Source: Paenibacillus sp. CAA11 (GTDB lineage: Bacteria; Bacillota; Bacilli; Paenibacillales; Paenibacillaceae). From it: a DNA stretch of 64,000 nucleotides. Positions within the stretch are counted from its first letter, which is position 1; the number at the start of each line of letters is the position of its first letter. The stretch lies in assembly GCF_003060825.1 (NCBI RefSeq), contig NZ_CP028922.1:1226501-1290500 (forward strand). Direction: 5' to 3'. The notes under the pieces are model-generated. The model saw only the letters and a program-made list of their open reading frames with translations, was not told where the DNA came from and did no database searches. This document shows, one piece after another, positions 43,729 to 52,713 of this stretch. A program made the position numbers and the translations under genes.

Positions 43729-44749
43729 ATCAACTTCTTCAGCTCGTTTCCTCGGGGTGATTTGCGGCTGCCTTGCGATCATCTTGGTCGTTATTTATAT
43801 AAGTCTCACTAACGGGACATTTGACATGTCCGTTGGTGAGGTGCTGCGTACCCTGCTGGGGATGGATCAGACACAGGAATTCAAACTTGTCATATTCGAC
43901 TTTAGACTGCCAAGGATTGTGATCGCCGTGCTGATCGGGATGGGGCTCGGGGTAGCGGGAACCGTTGTCCAAGGGGTAACGCGCAACCCCTTAGCTGATC
44001 CCGGAATTCTCGGCATCAACGCCGGAGCAGGCATGGCAGTGGTGCTGTTTATGCTGTTGTTTCAGGTTCAGGCCACTACAGCTGGCTGGCAGTCCGTGAT
44101 GATCATGCCGCTGTTTGGCTTGATCGGCGGAATCACAGCAGCGGCATTCATATTGTGGTTTGCCCGCAGCGGCGGCAGGCTTGATCCACAGCAGCTGATC
44201 CTGGTGGGCATCGCCGTTGGCTCGGGATTTGGGGCCATCACGCTCTACTTGTCGCTCAAGATGAATCCACAGGATTATGAATCGGCCGTAGTATGGCTCG
44301 CAGGCAGCATTCATAATGCCAACTGGCTCTATATCACGGCTATGCTTCCGTGGCTGATTCTGTTGATTCCTTACATCTGGTACAAATCTAATGCGCTGGA
44401 TGTCATGCAGCTTGAAGAGATTAGCGTGCAGGGGCTTGGAGTAAATACTGACCGCTTGCGTACACGGCTTCTGCTCGCTGGGGTGGGGCTGGTCAGCGCA
44501 TGCGTGGCCGTGTCAGGCAGTATGGGCTTCGTAGGCTTGATTGCTCCACATATCGCACGGAGGCTGGTGGGCATTCGGCATAAGTATGTCATTCCCGTGT
44601 CAGCTCTTATAGGTATGGCCATGGTTGTTACTGGCGATTTGATCGGCAAGAGCGTGTTTGCTCCGATGGAGCTGTCTGCAGGGATTGTGATCTCTTTAAT
44701 CGGCGTCCCTTATTTCATTTATTTGTTGTTTAGACAGCAAAGGGCTTAA
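43721..44749 (+). CDS. feuC: FecCD-family siderophore permease (FeuC-like)
   Basis: A 342-residue permease with the motif GLGVAGTVVQGVTRNPLADP and the docking loop GLIAPHIARRLVGIRHKY. It starts with TTG, with AGGAGGG upstream, overlapping the preceding gene by 8 nt. No ATPase gene follows, so the importer needs a shared ATPase in trans (YusV in B. subtilis). The transcript ends at a strong hairpin. Confidence 0.9.
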   Translation: MPKSTSSARFLGVICGCLAIILVVIYISLTNGTFDMSVGEVLRTLLGMDQTQEFKLVIFDFRLPRIVIAVLIGMGLGVAGTVVQGVTRNPLADPGILGINAGAGMAVVLFMLLFQVQATTAGWQSVMIMPLFGLIGGITAAAFILWFARSGGRLDPQQLILVGIAVGSGFGAITLYLSLKMNPQDYESAVVWLAGSIHNANWLYITAMLPWLILLIPYIWYKSNALDVMQLEEISVQGLGVNTDRLRTRLLLAGVGLVSACVAVSGSMGFVGLIAPHIARRLVGIRHKYVIPVSALIGMAMVVTGDLIGKSVFAPMELSAGIVISLIGVPYFIYLLFRQQRA

Positions 44750-44902
44750 ACTCCAAATAGTTTGCTCAAGAGCGATTTGGATAGCCAAGGGACTCTTACA
44801 CAGTCCCTTACACAGCGTAATATCTACGATTTCACTAATCATACTGCTCTGGAGACGCTTAGATCTTAAAATGTAGAGCTGTCTATTTACTTAGTTACGG
44901 CA

Positions 44903-44937
44903 GCCAGAAAGACCCCAAACGGGGTCTTTCTGGCTTT
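44903..44937. terminator. Strong hairpin after the feu-like operon
   Basis: A 14-bp perfect stem, GCCAGAAAGACCCC (44903-44916)/GGGGTCTTTCTGGC (44921-44934), has an AAAC loop and is followed by TTTGCT. The rest of the 44750-45094 gap shows no gene. Confidence 0.8.
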
Positions 44938-45094
44938 GCTCGCCTATTTCTTACAGGAGAGGTGACACCTGACTGACCAGATTTCAACTCTTTTCTGGAA
45001 TGGTATTTTGAGCTGTAATCCAAGCAGAAGGGTGAAGAGGAGGTCTAGCCTGACCTCCCTGTTCATGCTGCTCATTAAGGTTGCTCTTGCTTAC

Positions 45095-46210
45095 CTAATC
45101 TAGCATAAAAGTAAATTCATCTATAGGCCGCCGCAGACTTGTCGGCTTTCCGTAATCCTTGACATAGCCGAGACGCAGAATAAATTGAGGCATACCGGGC
45201 AGGCTGAGCCTCGCTGCTATTTCCTCGTTCCATGGAGATTCTTCAAGCAAGTAGCTCATCGTATGCACAGCTATTCTCTGTGAGGTTGCAGCTAGCAGGA
45301 TCCGTTCGTAGAGGCGGCCGGTCTCAATCAGCTCGGAGCGGCTTGTGTCTCGGCTGGTAATGACAAGATAGCCGGCAGCACCTTCAGCCTGCCTGCGGGT
45401 CGCAGCAACAGTTTGTTTGCGGTACGAGTCACTGATGAGGGAGTCTTTGTTGAAGAAAATTTTTAAAAAGACCTTCTTAATTCCGGCAATTCCCATCATC
45501 TCCGGAGTTACTCCGTCCTTCTTGTCCTCAGCTTCGCTGGTAGAGATTCGGGTCCACTCTGCCATTTCCTCCTGTTTTCCGTTATCTACAACCTGCTTGG
45601 CCATCGCATCAATAGTTCCTTGCATTAAATATTGACCGAGCTCCGTGTTGCGGGGAAAGTAACCCATCCTTTCGGGAGATATACTCTCTAACGTCTTCAA
45701 ATCTTTCTCGGACAGGGCAGCTGTCTGGAATGCCTCCTTCATCGTATGCCGAAGCTCGATCGCTTCAAGGGCTGAGGATGGAGAAGTCTGTACAGATTTT
45801 AAAGGAGAGAACTGAATTCTCACGATCTCCTTGGTTGAAGACTTGGAAGCCAGGTGGACTTGGGCCTCATACCCTAGACTTTGTGCAGCTTGTACAATGT
45901 TCTCGACAAAGGCTCCGATGGACAAATAGGCCTCGCGGAGCTGGGGATCGACTTCAGGCAGAAGCCGGCTCTGGTCATGGAAGATGACGAGCTCATTCCC
46001 CGAACGAATACCGACTTTCCACATTTGAGCATTATGGCTGCTTGGCGCGAGGGAGCCATAGTATAGAATTTTTTTCAGATCCTCTGAGATTGGAAGGTTA
46101 CTGACCACAGGCAATTTGCTCCTTTCCGGCGATGGGGAGAATACGAAATAGACGGTAATAGAGAGGAGGATAAGAAGGGCGCCCAGTCCTAGAAAAATCC
46201 ACCGTTTCAC
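45095..46210 (-). CDS. Membrane-anchored nitroreductase-like (Acg-type) protein
   Basis: A 371-residue protein with an N-terminal helix (WIFLGLGALLILLSITVYFVF) and a domain resembling the flavin-fold nitroreductase superfamily (ILYYGSLAPSSHNAQMWKV is the FMN-binding start). A two-lobe layout as in mycobacterial Acg is possible, because the second half repeats the fold (TMSYLLEESPWNEEIAARL). Start GTG at 46210 with AGAGGTGG upstream. It is divergent from a TetR regulator whose operator spans the promoter. The function may be flavin sequestration or reduction; not shown. Confidence 0.75.
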   Translation of the reverse strand: MKRWIFLGLGALLILLSITVYFVFSPSPERSKLPVVSNLPISEDLKKILYYGSLAPSSHNAQMWKVGIRSGNELVIFHDQSRLLPEVDPQLREAYLSIGAFVENIVQAAQSLGYEAQVHLASKSSTKEIVRIQFSPLKSVQTSPSSALEAIELRHTMKEAFQTAALSEKDLKTLESISPERMGYFPRNTELGQYLMQGTIDAMAKQVVDNGKQEEMAEWTRISTSEAEDKKDGVTPEMMGIAGIKKVFLKIFFNKDSLISDSYRKQTVAATRRQAEGAAGYLVITSRDTSRSELIETGRLYERILLAATSQRIAVHTMSYLLEESPWNEEIAARLSLPGMPQFILRLGYVKDYGKPTSLRRPIDEFTFMLD

Positions 46211-46229
46211 TAATTAAGCCACCTCTTCA

Positions 46230-46258
46230 TAACAATGTTTTAGGTAAAAACACTGTTA
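46230..46258. promoter_or_regulatory. TetR operator in the divergent promoter
   Basis: TAACAATGTTTT (46230-46241) and AAAACACTGTTA (46247-46258) form a 12-bp inverted repeat with one mismatch around a 5-nt centre, a typical TetR-family operator. A second imperfect palindrome, GTGTTATAATATCAC (46271-46285), covers the TATAAT -10 of the regulator gene. Confidence 0.6.
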
Positions 46259-46333
46259 TTTTATATTTTGGTGTTATAATATCACAATATAAGAATGTAC
46301 CGCAATCGTTAAATTTGTGAGGGGGCAGAAATT

Positions 46334-46969
46334 TTGGGGATTCAAGAGAGAAAGGAAAGGGAGAGAGAGGAGACCCGAAACCAGATATTGAGTGCAGCAG
46401 AGAAGCTGTTTTTGAATAAAGGATACACACATGTCTCTATGCGCAATATCGCCCAGGAGATTGAGTATTCGACCACTGTGATTTACAAAATATTTCCGAA
46501 CAAGCAGGCTATTCTTCTTCAACTCTTTACAGATAAGTACAGCAATCTGCTTCAGCAGTTTGAAACAATAAGGTTGGTTCCGGAGGCAGAGCCTCTGCGA
46601 ACCTTGGAGAACCTCATGTGGGCCTATATAAATTTCGGTCGAGAGTTTCCGGATTATTATCACATGGCTGTGATTCGCAATGTAGTCCGTGAGGAAGAGC
46701 AACTTGAGTATATGGATGAGGACTCAATTTTTATAAGGATTTATGGCACATTTGTAGAATGTGTACGTGAGTGTCTGCCTGCAGAAGCGACAGGCTCCTC
46801 CGATGCAGAATTAACAGCTCAGACTTTATGGGCCTCTCTGCACGGGGCGCTGTCCCTGCGGATTGCGCATCCGGATTTCCCATGGGGGGATGAAGAGCAG
46901 TTCTACCGAAGCACCGTGGAGACGGCGCTTCGCGGATTGCGAAATACTTCAGACACAACAAGGCTTTAG
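46334..46969 (+). CDS. TetR-family transcriptional regulator
   Basis: A 211-residue repressor with the N-terminal TetR HTH (ILSAAEKLFLNKGYTHVSMR, NIAQEIEYSTTVIYKIFPNK) and a helical effector-binding domain with no recognised subfamily. Start TTG with GAGGGGG upstream. It is divergent from the nitroreductase-like gene, and the inverted repeat between them is the likely operator for both. Confidence 0.88.
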   Translation: MGIQERKEREREETRNQILSAAEKLFLNKGYTHVSMRNIAQEIEYSTTVIYKIFPNKQAILLQLFTDKYSNLLQQFETIRLVPEAEPLRTLENLMWAYINFGREFPDYYHMAVIRNVVREEEQLEYMDEDSIFIRIYGTFVECVRECLPAEATGSSDAELTAQTLWASLHGALSLRIAHPDFPWGDEEQFYRSTVETALRGLRNTSDTTRL

Positions 46970-46980
46970 GCATAGAGGAA

Positions 46981-47010
46981 AAGAGCCTGCACGGTGTGCA
47001 GGCTCTTTTA
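46981..47010. terminator. Bidirectional terminator between TetR and MCP genes
   Basis: A 12-bp perfect stem (46981-46992 with 46996-47007) with a 3-nt loop, with TTTAT beyond, lies between two convergent genes. Confidence 0.8.
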
Positions 47011-47041
47011 TCGTGACTAGTAGACTTATGCAGGAACAAGC

Positions 47042-48787
47042 TTATACATGAAAATCCTGTACCAGCGCATTCAGACGAGTGGCACTTACCTTGACCTGGT
47101 CAGACTGCTGAGCAACTTCAAGTGATTGTTCTGTAGCCGATACCATATGCTCAGCAATGTACTGGCTAGAGGCGGCAGATTGTTCGCTGGCTGTTGCAAT
47201 TTCATGGATGGCTCTCACCATAGTCTGAATGGTCGCATGGACCTGCTGAGAGGTGGCATTGAGCTCATTCACCGTATCTGTGTGCTCCACAGCATCTTTG
47301 TAATATTGCTCTGCCGTATCCTCCAAGAGCTTATAATCCCTGCCAACCTGATCGTGTAGGAAGTTCAGCAGTTCCTTGGCATTGGCAGATAAATTCGCCA
47401 CAGATTGCGTGACCTCTTCTGTTACTGTCTGAATCTGATCTACGGCTTGTCTGGAATCATCGGCCAGCTTGCGAATCTCGTTGGCGACAACTGCGAATCC
47501 TCGGCCTGCTTCGCCGGCCCTAGCAGCCTCAATCGAAGCGTTAAGCGCGAGCAAATTGGTCTGTGCGGTAATGTCGAGAATGGACTGTGACAAGACGCCT
47601 ATTTGATCGACGGCATTGGCGCGCTCTAAAGCTTCGCTCATTTTGACACGGGTATTGCGGTACAACTCCTGGGCTGCTTGACTGGATTCGCTTGCCTCCT
47701 GCTTTAACGCTTCAGCCTTTTGGCTGCTGGCCGAAGCGGTCTCAGCTTTCTCGACGGTCTTAGCAGAAATATACTCTGCCGCCTTTCGCATTTCATCTGC
47801 GGACTGATTCATGTTCTCCGTATAAGCAGAGGTTTCTTCCATAGCTGCTGACAGCTGCTGAACTGTAGCCGATACCTCTCGAATCCGTTCGTTAAGGCTG
47901 GCCACATTCTGGTTGGTCTGATCGCTCAATTGGCTCATTTGGCTGGATTCAGTAATGACCCCTGTAATCACCTTCAAGGTGGAGTCGCTCATTTGCTGGA
48001 CAGCGCGGGCGATGACACTGATCTCATTGTTGCCCTGCAGGATATTTAAGTCCAGCGATGCGGTTAAATTGCCGTGAGTAATCTCTTTACAATAGGCTGT
48101 CATTGCATTCATCCGCTGACGGATGCTGCGAATCACGGCGAAGGAGATCGCAACTAGCACAGCTAGTACAACAAGCAGAACAATACCCAATACAATTGTG
48201 CGCTGCTTGATCTCCTTCTGTGTATTCGCATACAAATTGGCGGACTGCTGTGAATTGTAATCAGATAGCTTGGTCAATGTCTCTACAATTGCGGTACTAT
48301 TTTTGTTGATTCGGCCTCTCTCATCGTTGTTGTATGTACCTGTGTCCTTCTTCTCGGCCATAATCTGTTCTATGTCTTTATAATAGGTGTCTATCTTGCT
48401 GTTTAGGTCGTTAAAAATTTCTTGTTCTTTCGAGTCCAGGTTTCTGACTGAGAACTCCTTAAGTCCGTCCGTAACGCTCTTCTTGCCTTTTTGCACCTGC
48501 TGGTATTGCTTGTCTGTATAATCCTTGTTATCCAGCACTTTCGTGTAGTTGGCCCTCATATTATAGAAATTACTCTTCACTTCAAGAATATTGGTCTGAT
48601 GCTGAAAACGGTCTGTATAGAGAATGCCTTGGTCCTCTTTAGCTTTATTCATGCCCAAGATCCCTACAAGCGATAGAATAATGAGTCCGATTAGACTGAT
48701 TGCGATCATGGAGACCATGGTGGTGGTCAGCTTCAGGTCCTTAAATCCCCTTACCTGTTTCATTTTGTTTGGTGGTTTAGTTGGCAT
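47042..48787 (-). CDS. Methyl-accepting chemotaxis protein
   Basis: A 581-residue transmembrane receptor. The first helix is near residues 20-45 ([20 protein letters not shown]), an extracellular four-helix-bundle sensor of about 160 residues follows, then the second helix ([20 protein letters not shown]), HAMP, and the signalling domain with the conserved hairpin [20 protein letters not shown]. The ligand is unknown. The ATG at 48787 has GGGGGA upstream. A SigD-type promoter lies about 65 nt upstream, so expression follows the motility regulon. Confidence 0.92.
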   Translation of the reverse strand: MPTKPPNKMKQVRGFKDLKLTTTMVSMIAISLIGLIILSLVGILGMNKAKEDQGILYTDRFQHQTNILEVKSNFYNMRANYTKVLDNKDYTDKQYQQVQKGKKSVTDGLKEFSVRNLDSKEQEIFNDLNSKIDTYYKDIEQIMAEKKDTGTYNNDERGRINKNSTAIVETLTKLSDYNSQQSANLYANTQKEIKQRTIVLGIVLLVVLAVLVAISFAVIRSIRQRMNAMTAYCKEITHGNLTASLDLNILQGNNEISVIARAVQQMSDSTLKVITGVITESSQMSQLSDQTNQNVASLNERIREVSATVQQLSAAMEETSAYTENMNQSADEMRKAAEYISAKTVEKAETASASSQKAEALKQEASESSQAAQELYRNTRVKMSEALERANAVDQIGVLSQSILDITAQTNLLALNASIEAARAGEAGRGFAVVANEIRKLADDSRQAVDQIQTVTEEVTQSVANLSANAKELLNFLHDQVGRDYKLLEDTAEQYYKDAVEHTDTVNELNATSQQVHATIQTMVRAIHEIATASEQSAASSQYIAEHMVSATEQSLEVAQQSDQVKVSATRLNALVQDFHV

Positions 48788-48845
48788 AGTAATTCCCCCG
48801 GTTGCTGGCAAATTGATCACGCTGTGCACGGACGTGATACTATAT

Positions 48846-48871
48846 ATATCGGAAAAATACGGCAGGGTTTA
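48846..48871 (-). promoter_or_regulatory. SigD-type promoter of the MCP gene
   Basis: On the minus strand TAAA (48868-48871) is followed after 14 bp by TCCGATAT (48846-48853), one mismatch from the SigD consensus TAAA-N14/15-GCCGATAT. Confidence 0.75.
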
Positions 48872-48900
48872 TTAGAGAGTAATATGAGATGAATCAGAAA

Positions 48901-48994
48901 TATATAGATTGAACTAAAGTTTTATATTGAACTTCCTATTATTACGGCCTAATACGGCCCTATAACATTCATTTCTTTAGTTCATTCTGTATAG
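48901..48994. repeat. Dispersed palindromic repeat, copy 2
   Basis: About 94 bp whose ends are 19-bp inverted repeats with two mismatches (TATATAGATTGAACTAAAG against the right end CTTTAGTTCATTCTGTATA). It is the same element as 2948-3037, in opposite orientation. The centre contains ACGGCC twice. It lies between the MCP promoter and the TPR protein gene. Confidence 0.7.
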
Positions 48995-49061
48995 TTGGTT
49001 CATTTTTCCTGAGTATAATCCGATATAAAGGTAGTGGTTACATAAATTAGGGGAATTTAAA

Positions 49062-49913
49062 TTGAAGGGAATGGTACTACGGGTGAATCCAAGGTGGAAG
49101 AGCATTGTTTTTCTTATTGCTATTATCGGCATTCTCGTATTGTATCCCATATCCCGATTCAGCGGCAGCGGCAATGGCAGTAGTCAGCAGAATAGAGTGC
49201 CAGGAGAAGACCTTGGAGACAGTTATCTTAAGGAAAGAACATATACTCAGGCTGTTCCCTTTTTTGACAAGCTGCTGGAGTCTAACCCGGATCACGTTGA
49301 GATTAGACAAAAGAGAGACCGTTCTCAGGAGATCTTGGAATTAGTCAACTCGCTTAGCGTGAAAGGGGATATAGCTCTAGGCAAAAAACAAAGGGAGAAG
49401 GCTTATGACTATTTCCGTCAAGCAAATGAGTTATTTCCTGCTAACCCGGACAATTTATTGCTGCGTTTTCAGTCCGCTTATGAGCAAGACCTGGTGAATT
49501 CTTATTTAGATCTTCTTACAGATGTAAACACAAGATGGGGGCTCATCAAGGATGAGGTAAGAGGGGGAAAGCAGGTCACTTCAAAGACCATCACGAAGAG
49601 AATCAAAGAACTGTATTTTTTGACCCGAGAGATAAAGAGTCAGTCCTTAAGGATTAGTGATATTGGTGCTCCAGAAGCGGTAGAATTATATAAGAACAAC
49701 AAGCAAACAATAAATTCTATTACGGATGAATTAAAGTTCTATCTGATGCTACCAAATCTTCCTTCACAAGAGTTTAGAGATATTGATGTCTATACTCAAA
49801 ATGTCCAAAAAATTGTGCAAGCCTTCGGACTGGATTCTAAAGCTGTACGGGAAAAGTACTCATTCGCCGAACTGCGCAGAAAATATATTGAGCTTGATAT
49901 TCTTGATTGGTAG
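49062..49913 (+). CDS. Anchored TPR-like protein
   Basis: A 283-residue protein. A single N-terminal helix (SIVFLIAIIGILVLYPI) is followed by a short Gly/Ser linker (FSGSGNGSSQQN) and a TPR-like helical domain (YTQAVPFFDKLLESNPDHVE, EKAYDYFRQANELFPANPDN). The C-terminal half is unassigned. TTG at 49062 with GGGGAA upstream is used; an ATG at 49071 is an alternative. It is divergent from the MCP gene, and no clear operon partner follows. Confidence 0.6.
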   Translation: MKGMVLRVNPRWKSIVFLIAIIGILVLYPISRFSGSGNGSSQQNRVPGEDLGDSYLKERTYTQAVPFFDKLLESNPDHVEIRQKRDRSQEILELVNSLSVKGDIALGKKQREKAYDYFRQANELFPANPDNLLLRFQSAYEQDLVNSYLDLLTDVNTRWGLIKDEVRGGKQVTSKTITKRIKELYFLTREIKSQSLRISDIGAPEAVELYKNNKQTINSITDELKFYLMLPNLPSQEFRDIDVYTQNVQKIVQAFGLDSKAVREKYSFAELRRKYIELDILDW

Positions 49914-49917
49914 AAAC

Positions 49918-49966
49918 AAGGCTAACCTGTGAAAGAGAAATTCTAATTCAGGTTAGCCTTTTTGTT
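49918..49966. terminator. Terminator after the TPR protein gene
   Basis: A 12-bp perfect stem, AAGGCTAACCTG (49918-49929)/CAGGTTAGCCTT (49949-49960), is followed by TTTGTT. It also ends the convergent DUF1266 gene. Confidence 0.8.
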
Positions 49967-50603
49967 ATTTTATACGGCATTTCCATGAGACGGCTGGATT
50001 CCGTTCGGTTACTTGCAGTAAGCTGCCAGTAAAGCCGGTAGGGCTGGCGATCGCATAAGAGGGAGATTGGAAGTATGCTCCTGCAATACAGGCGTAATGA
50101 TATTCATACCAACTACTATACCTGTCCTGTACGGTTTTAGCGGCATAAATAGAGTTAGAATAGGCATCGGCTTCAGATAAATAATACAGTCTGTGGCCCG
50201 CTTTATACATCGCCGTCAACAGCGCAAAATCATAGGCAAGGATTGATGCTGGAGTCAGCAAATTCATGACCTGGCTTGCACAGATCAACTTGTCCTTGTC
50301 TTCTGAAGCATAGCTGGAGAGAAATTGGCTGCGAACAGCAGCTGGCATGGTGAACAGCTTTTGAGCTATTTCATTAAACGAATGACGGTATCCTGTATGC
50401 AGCAGCCAAGAACACTTGCGGTTGAAGTTTTTTTTGCCATCGGCCTCGTACAGCGCGAGCCATTCTTTGAGTTGACGGCGAGTACAAGTATCTATAGCTT
50501 GATAAGAATCAAGCCCTTGGAACCCATTGGGTCCGGCCGTAAATAAGGCAGCAGTCATCTCATGGAAGAACAGAGTTAGCTCCAATTGGGCTTTACCCCA
50601 CAT
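49965..50603 (-). CDS. DUF1266 family protein
   Basis: A 212-residue cytoplasmic protein. The C-terminal half has the DUF1266 pattern: YDFALLTAMYKAGHRLYYLS, then an acidic helix, then DRYSSWYEYHYACIAGAYF. The E. coli DUF1266 proteins YbeU and YbeR are encoded next to DnaJ-like DjlB/DjlC, and here the gene also follows a J-domain gene, overlapping it by 11 nt. The ATG at 50603 with GGGG upstream is preferred over an earlier frame start inside that gene. Confidence 0.7.
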   Translation of the reverse strand: MWGKAQLELTLFFHEMTAALFTAGPNGFQGLDSYQAIDTCTRRQLKEWLALYEADGKKNFNRKCSWLLHTGYRHSFNEIAQKLFTMPAAVRSQFLSSYASEDKDKLICASQVMNLLTPASILAYDFALLTAMYKAGHRLYYLSEADAYSNSIYAAKTVQDRYSSWYEYHYACIAGAYFQSPSYAIASPTGFTGSLLQVTERNPAVSWKCRIK

Positions 50604-52566
50604 AGTTAGCCCCTTTCTTTTTATCCAAGTCTTTAAATAAGCGGATCTTTCGTGATTCAAAGTAGAGCTGATAAAGGCTCATTAACCAAAGAAGTGTGAT
50701 TAGTCCAAACAGAATAACATTTATGGGAGTTGCCGCAGGCCTAGTTACCGGATCTCTAATGTCCAGATAAATAGGCAATATGTCTTCCGGGATTGCTGTC
50801 GATACAATGGATTCAGCGGGCTCCAGTAAATTCTTGTTATAAGCCTCAAGCTTTGCCTCCATAGAATCTGGCGGAAATGATGGTTTCCAATCAAGCATTT
50901 GGATGACAGAGCTTCTCAAATCTTCGTCTAAAGGGTGTACATAGCCATTAAGCTCAACTGTATTCTGCACGTCAAGCTGCTGAAGCGGCTGTTCTGTTAT
51001 GAGGATTACTCGTTGTTCCAGTATATTTCCCAGATAGATGTAACCCGTAGGATTTTGGTATTCATTGAAGTGTACAAATGCGTAAGCTTGGTTTTGAAAG
51101 GTAGTTTCCTTAGAATCCAGAACGTATTTACCGATCTTGAGGTCATGGAAAGCAGATATAGGAAATGTAGCATATTTATGCTCGTTCTGGCTGTGTAATT
51201 GTTCTAATTGAGTTATGGGCATAGGCTTTCTTGAGTGGGCATTCTCTACATAGTAGTTAATGCAGCTAATAAGTCCTAAGGTGGTCATCACCGATAAACA
51301 TATGTATAGTAGAATTCTGCGATTTTGGCGGTTGATATAGGACGATAACCTTGACCACACGGAGCTAGACTTCCTGGCCTCTTCGGGAAAATGTGAGCGT
51401 TCGTGGCCTCTAGTCTGGAGAACTTCCCTGAAGCTATGGATAGCTTCAGAATGCCGGCCAAGCTCTTGCTGAGCATAACCAGCGAGAATACGGGCGTCGG
51501 TATGGTTAGGCCAGACAGATAAGATATACTGGCATTCTTCAAGCATCCGGCTAGCATTACCCGTGTAGTGCCATATTCTTACTCTATACAGATAGCCGTC
51601 GACTTCATTAGGCAACAGCTCAATGTAACGATTCCAGAAAGGCAGAGATATCTCATAATCATCCATGCGCATATAGCATTCACCCAGAAGCCGAAGCAGT
51701 TCAGGATCATCAGAGAATATGGCGTATGCTTGTTTTAAGCTGCTTAAGGCTTTACTTACACTTCCGTTGACCAATGCGTGATAGCCTTGGTCCCGAAGCT
51801 TAAGAAATTCATCCACATTCATATCCTTGGCTTCGACAAGGAAGTCATAGCGCAAACCGGGGATACTGATCTGCTTCTTATAATAAGCAACAAATAATTG
51901 ATAAGCAGATTCATATTTATCATTATTATCGTAGTCGTCTAGTTTTGAATCCTTCCAGTCTTCTTGCCAGCCAAAAGTATGCTCAAGCATGCTCCAAATC
52001 TCGTTAGGCAGAAACTTACGTGTTTGCAGTACCGTGAACAGCGTTTCTTTAATGACTTTTTTGGCATCCAGATTCCACAAAATATCTGCATTTAGAAGTT
52101 CCAGCCACTTTTCTTGTGAGATTCGCGAAGGAAAATGATCGTAAATAGCAATGACATGGGAGATAAACTCATCCGGTGTCTGGATTATAGGCACAGCCGG
52201 ATTCATGACATCAAACTCGATTTCGTCACGCGGATCAGGGCTCGTTTCTTCCATAGAATGAAGCATCTCTATAAACGGTACATGAGCAGGGGGAGTAAGT
52301 ACGCTATCGTTCCAGGGATCGCCACTATGTTCCCAATTGTCTTCATTATCCCTACTGTCCTCATCTGCTTCCCTATACTGCTCTATTCGCGGTTGTGAGG
52401 CCTGATTTTTGGCATAGGATAAGGCAGCATCATATGCCTCTCGTAATGCCTGATAACCTTTAGGATCATCTTCGGGATGGTGAACCTTTAACTGTTTGGC
52501 ATAAGCGCGTTTGATGGCTTTTTGATCTGTTGTTTTACTGATTTTCAGTAGATCCCAGATAGTCAT
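50593..52566 (-). CDS. J-domain protein of the DjlB/DjlC type with membrane helices
   Basis: A 657-residue protein. Residues 1-about 60 form a divergent J domain (WDLLKISKTTDQKAIKRAYA, QLKVHHPEDDPKGYQALREA) in which HPD is replaced by HPE (30-32), as I recall for the DjlB/DjlC branch. TPR-like repeats follow (about 265-395), then two membrane segments (ILLYICLSVMTTLGLISCIN and NVILFGLITLLWLMSLYQLY) that flank an outside domain of about 180 residues. ATG 52566 has AAAGGTGAGG 9 nt upstream. It is coupled to a DUF1266 gene; no Hsp70 partner is nearby. Confidence 0.75.
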   Translation of the reverse strand: MTIWDLLKISKTTDQKAIKRAYAKQLKVHHPEDDPKGYQALREAYDAALSYAKNQASQPRIEQYREADEDSRDNEDNWEHSGDPWNDSVLTPPAHVPFIEMLHSMEETSPDPRDEIEFDVMNPAVPIIQTPDEFISHVIAIYDHFPSRISQEKWLELLNADILWNLDAKKVIKETLFTVLQTRKFLPNEIWSMLEHTFGWQEDWKDSKLDDYDNNDKYESAYQLFVAYYKKQISIPGLRYDFLVEAKDMNVDEFLKLRDQGYHALVNGSVSKALSSLKQAYAIFSDDPELLRLLGECYMRMDDYEISLPFWNRYIELLPNEVDGYLYRVRIWHYTGNASRMLEECQYILSVWPNHTDARILAGYAQQELGRHSEAIHSFREVLQTRGHERSHFPEEARKSSSVWSRLSSYINRQNRRILLYICLSVMTTLGLISCINYYVENAHSRKPMPITQLEQLHSQNEHKYATFPISAFHDLKIGKYVLDSKETTFQNQAYAFVHFNEYQNPTGYIYLGNILEQRVILITEQPLQQLDVQNTVELNGYVHPLDEDLRSSVIQMLDWKPSFPPDSMEAKLEAYNKNLLEPAESIVSTAIPEDILPIYLDIRDPVTRPAATPINVILFGLITLLWLMSLYQLYFESRKIRLFKDLDKKKGANYVG

Positions 52567-52713
52567 TTGAAATTTCCTCACCTTTCAAGCGAGTCAAGCT
52601 TGTGTATAATTCTATTTATCGGTGTTTAATTGAGGGTTTGTTAGAATATCCCAGTAACTTTATAATCTGAGATTCGTCTGAAAATGTAAATAAAGTTAAT
52701 TGGAGGAATGACA

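Noticed and set aside
44957-44968. AGGTGACACCT palindrome after the feu-like operon
   Set aside because: Only 5-bp arms and no gene start nearby; likely chance.
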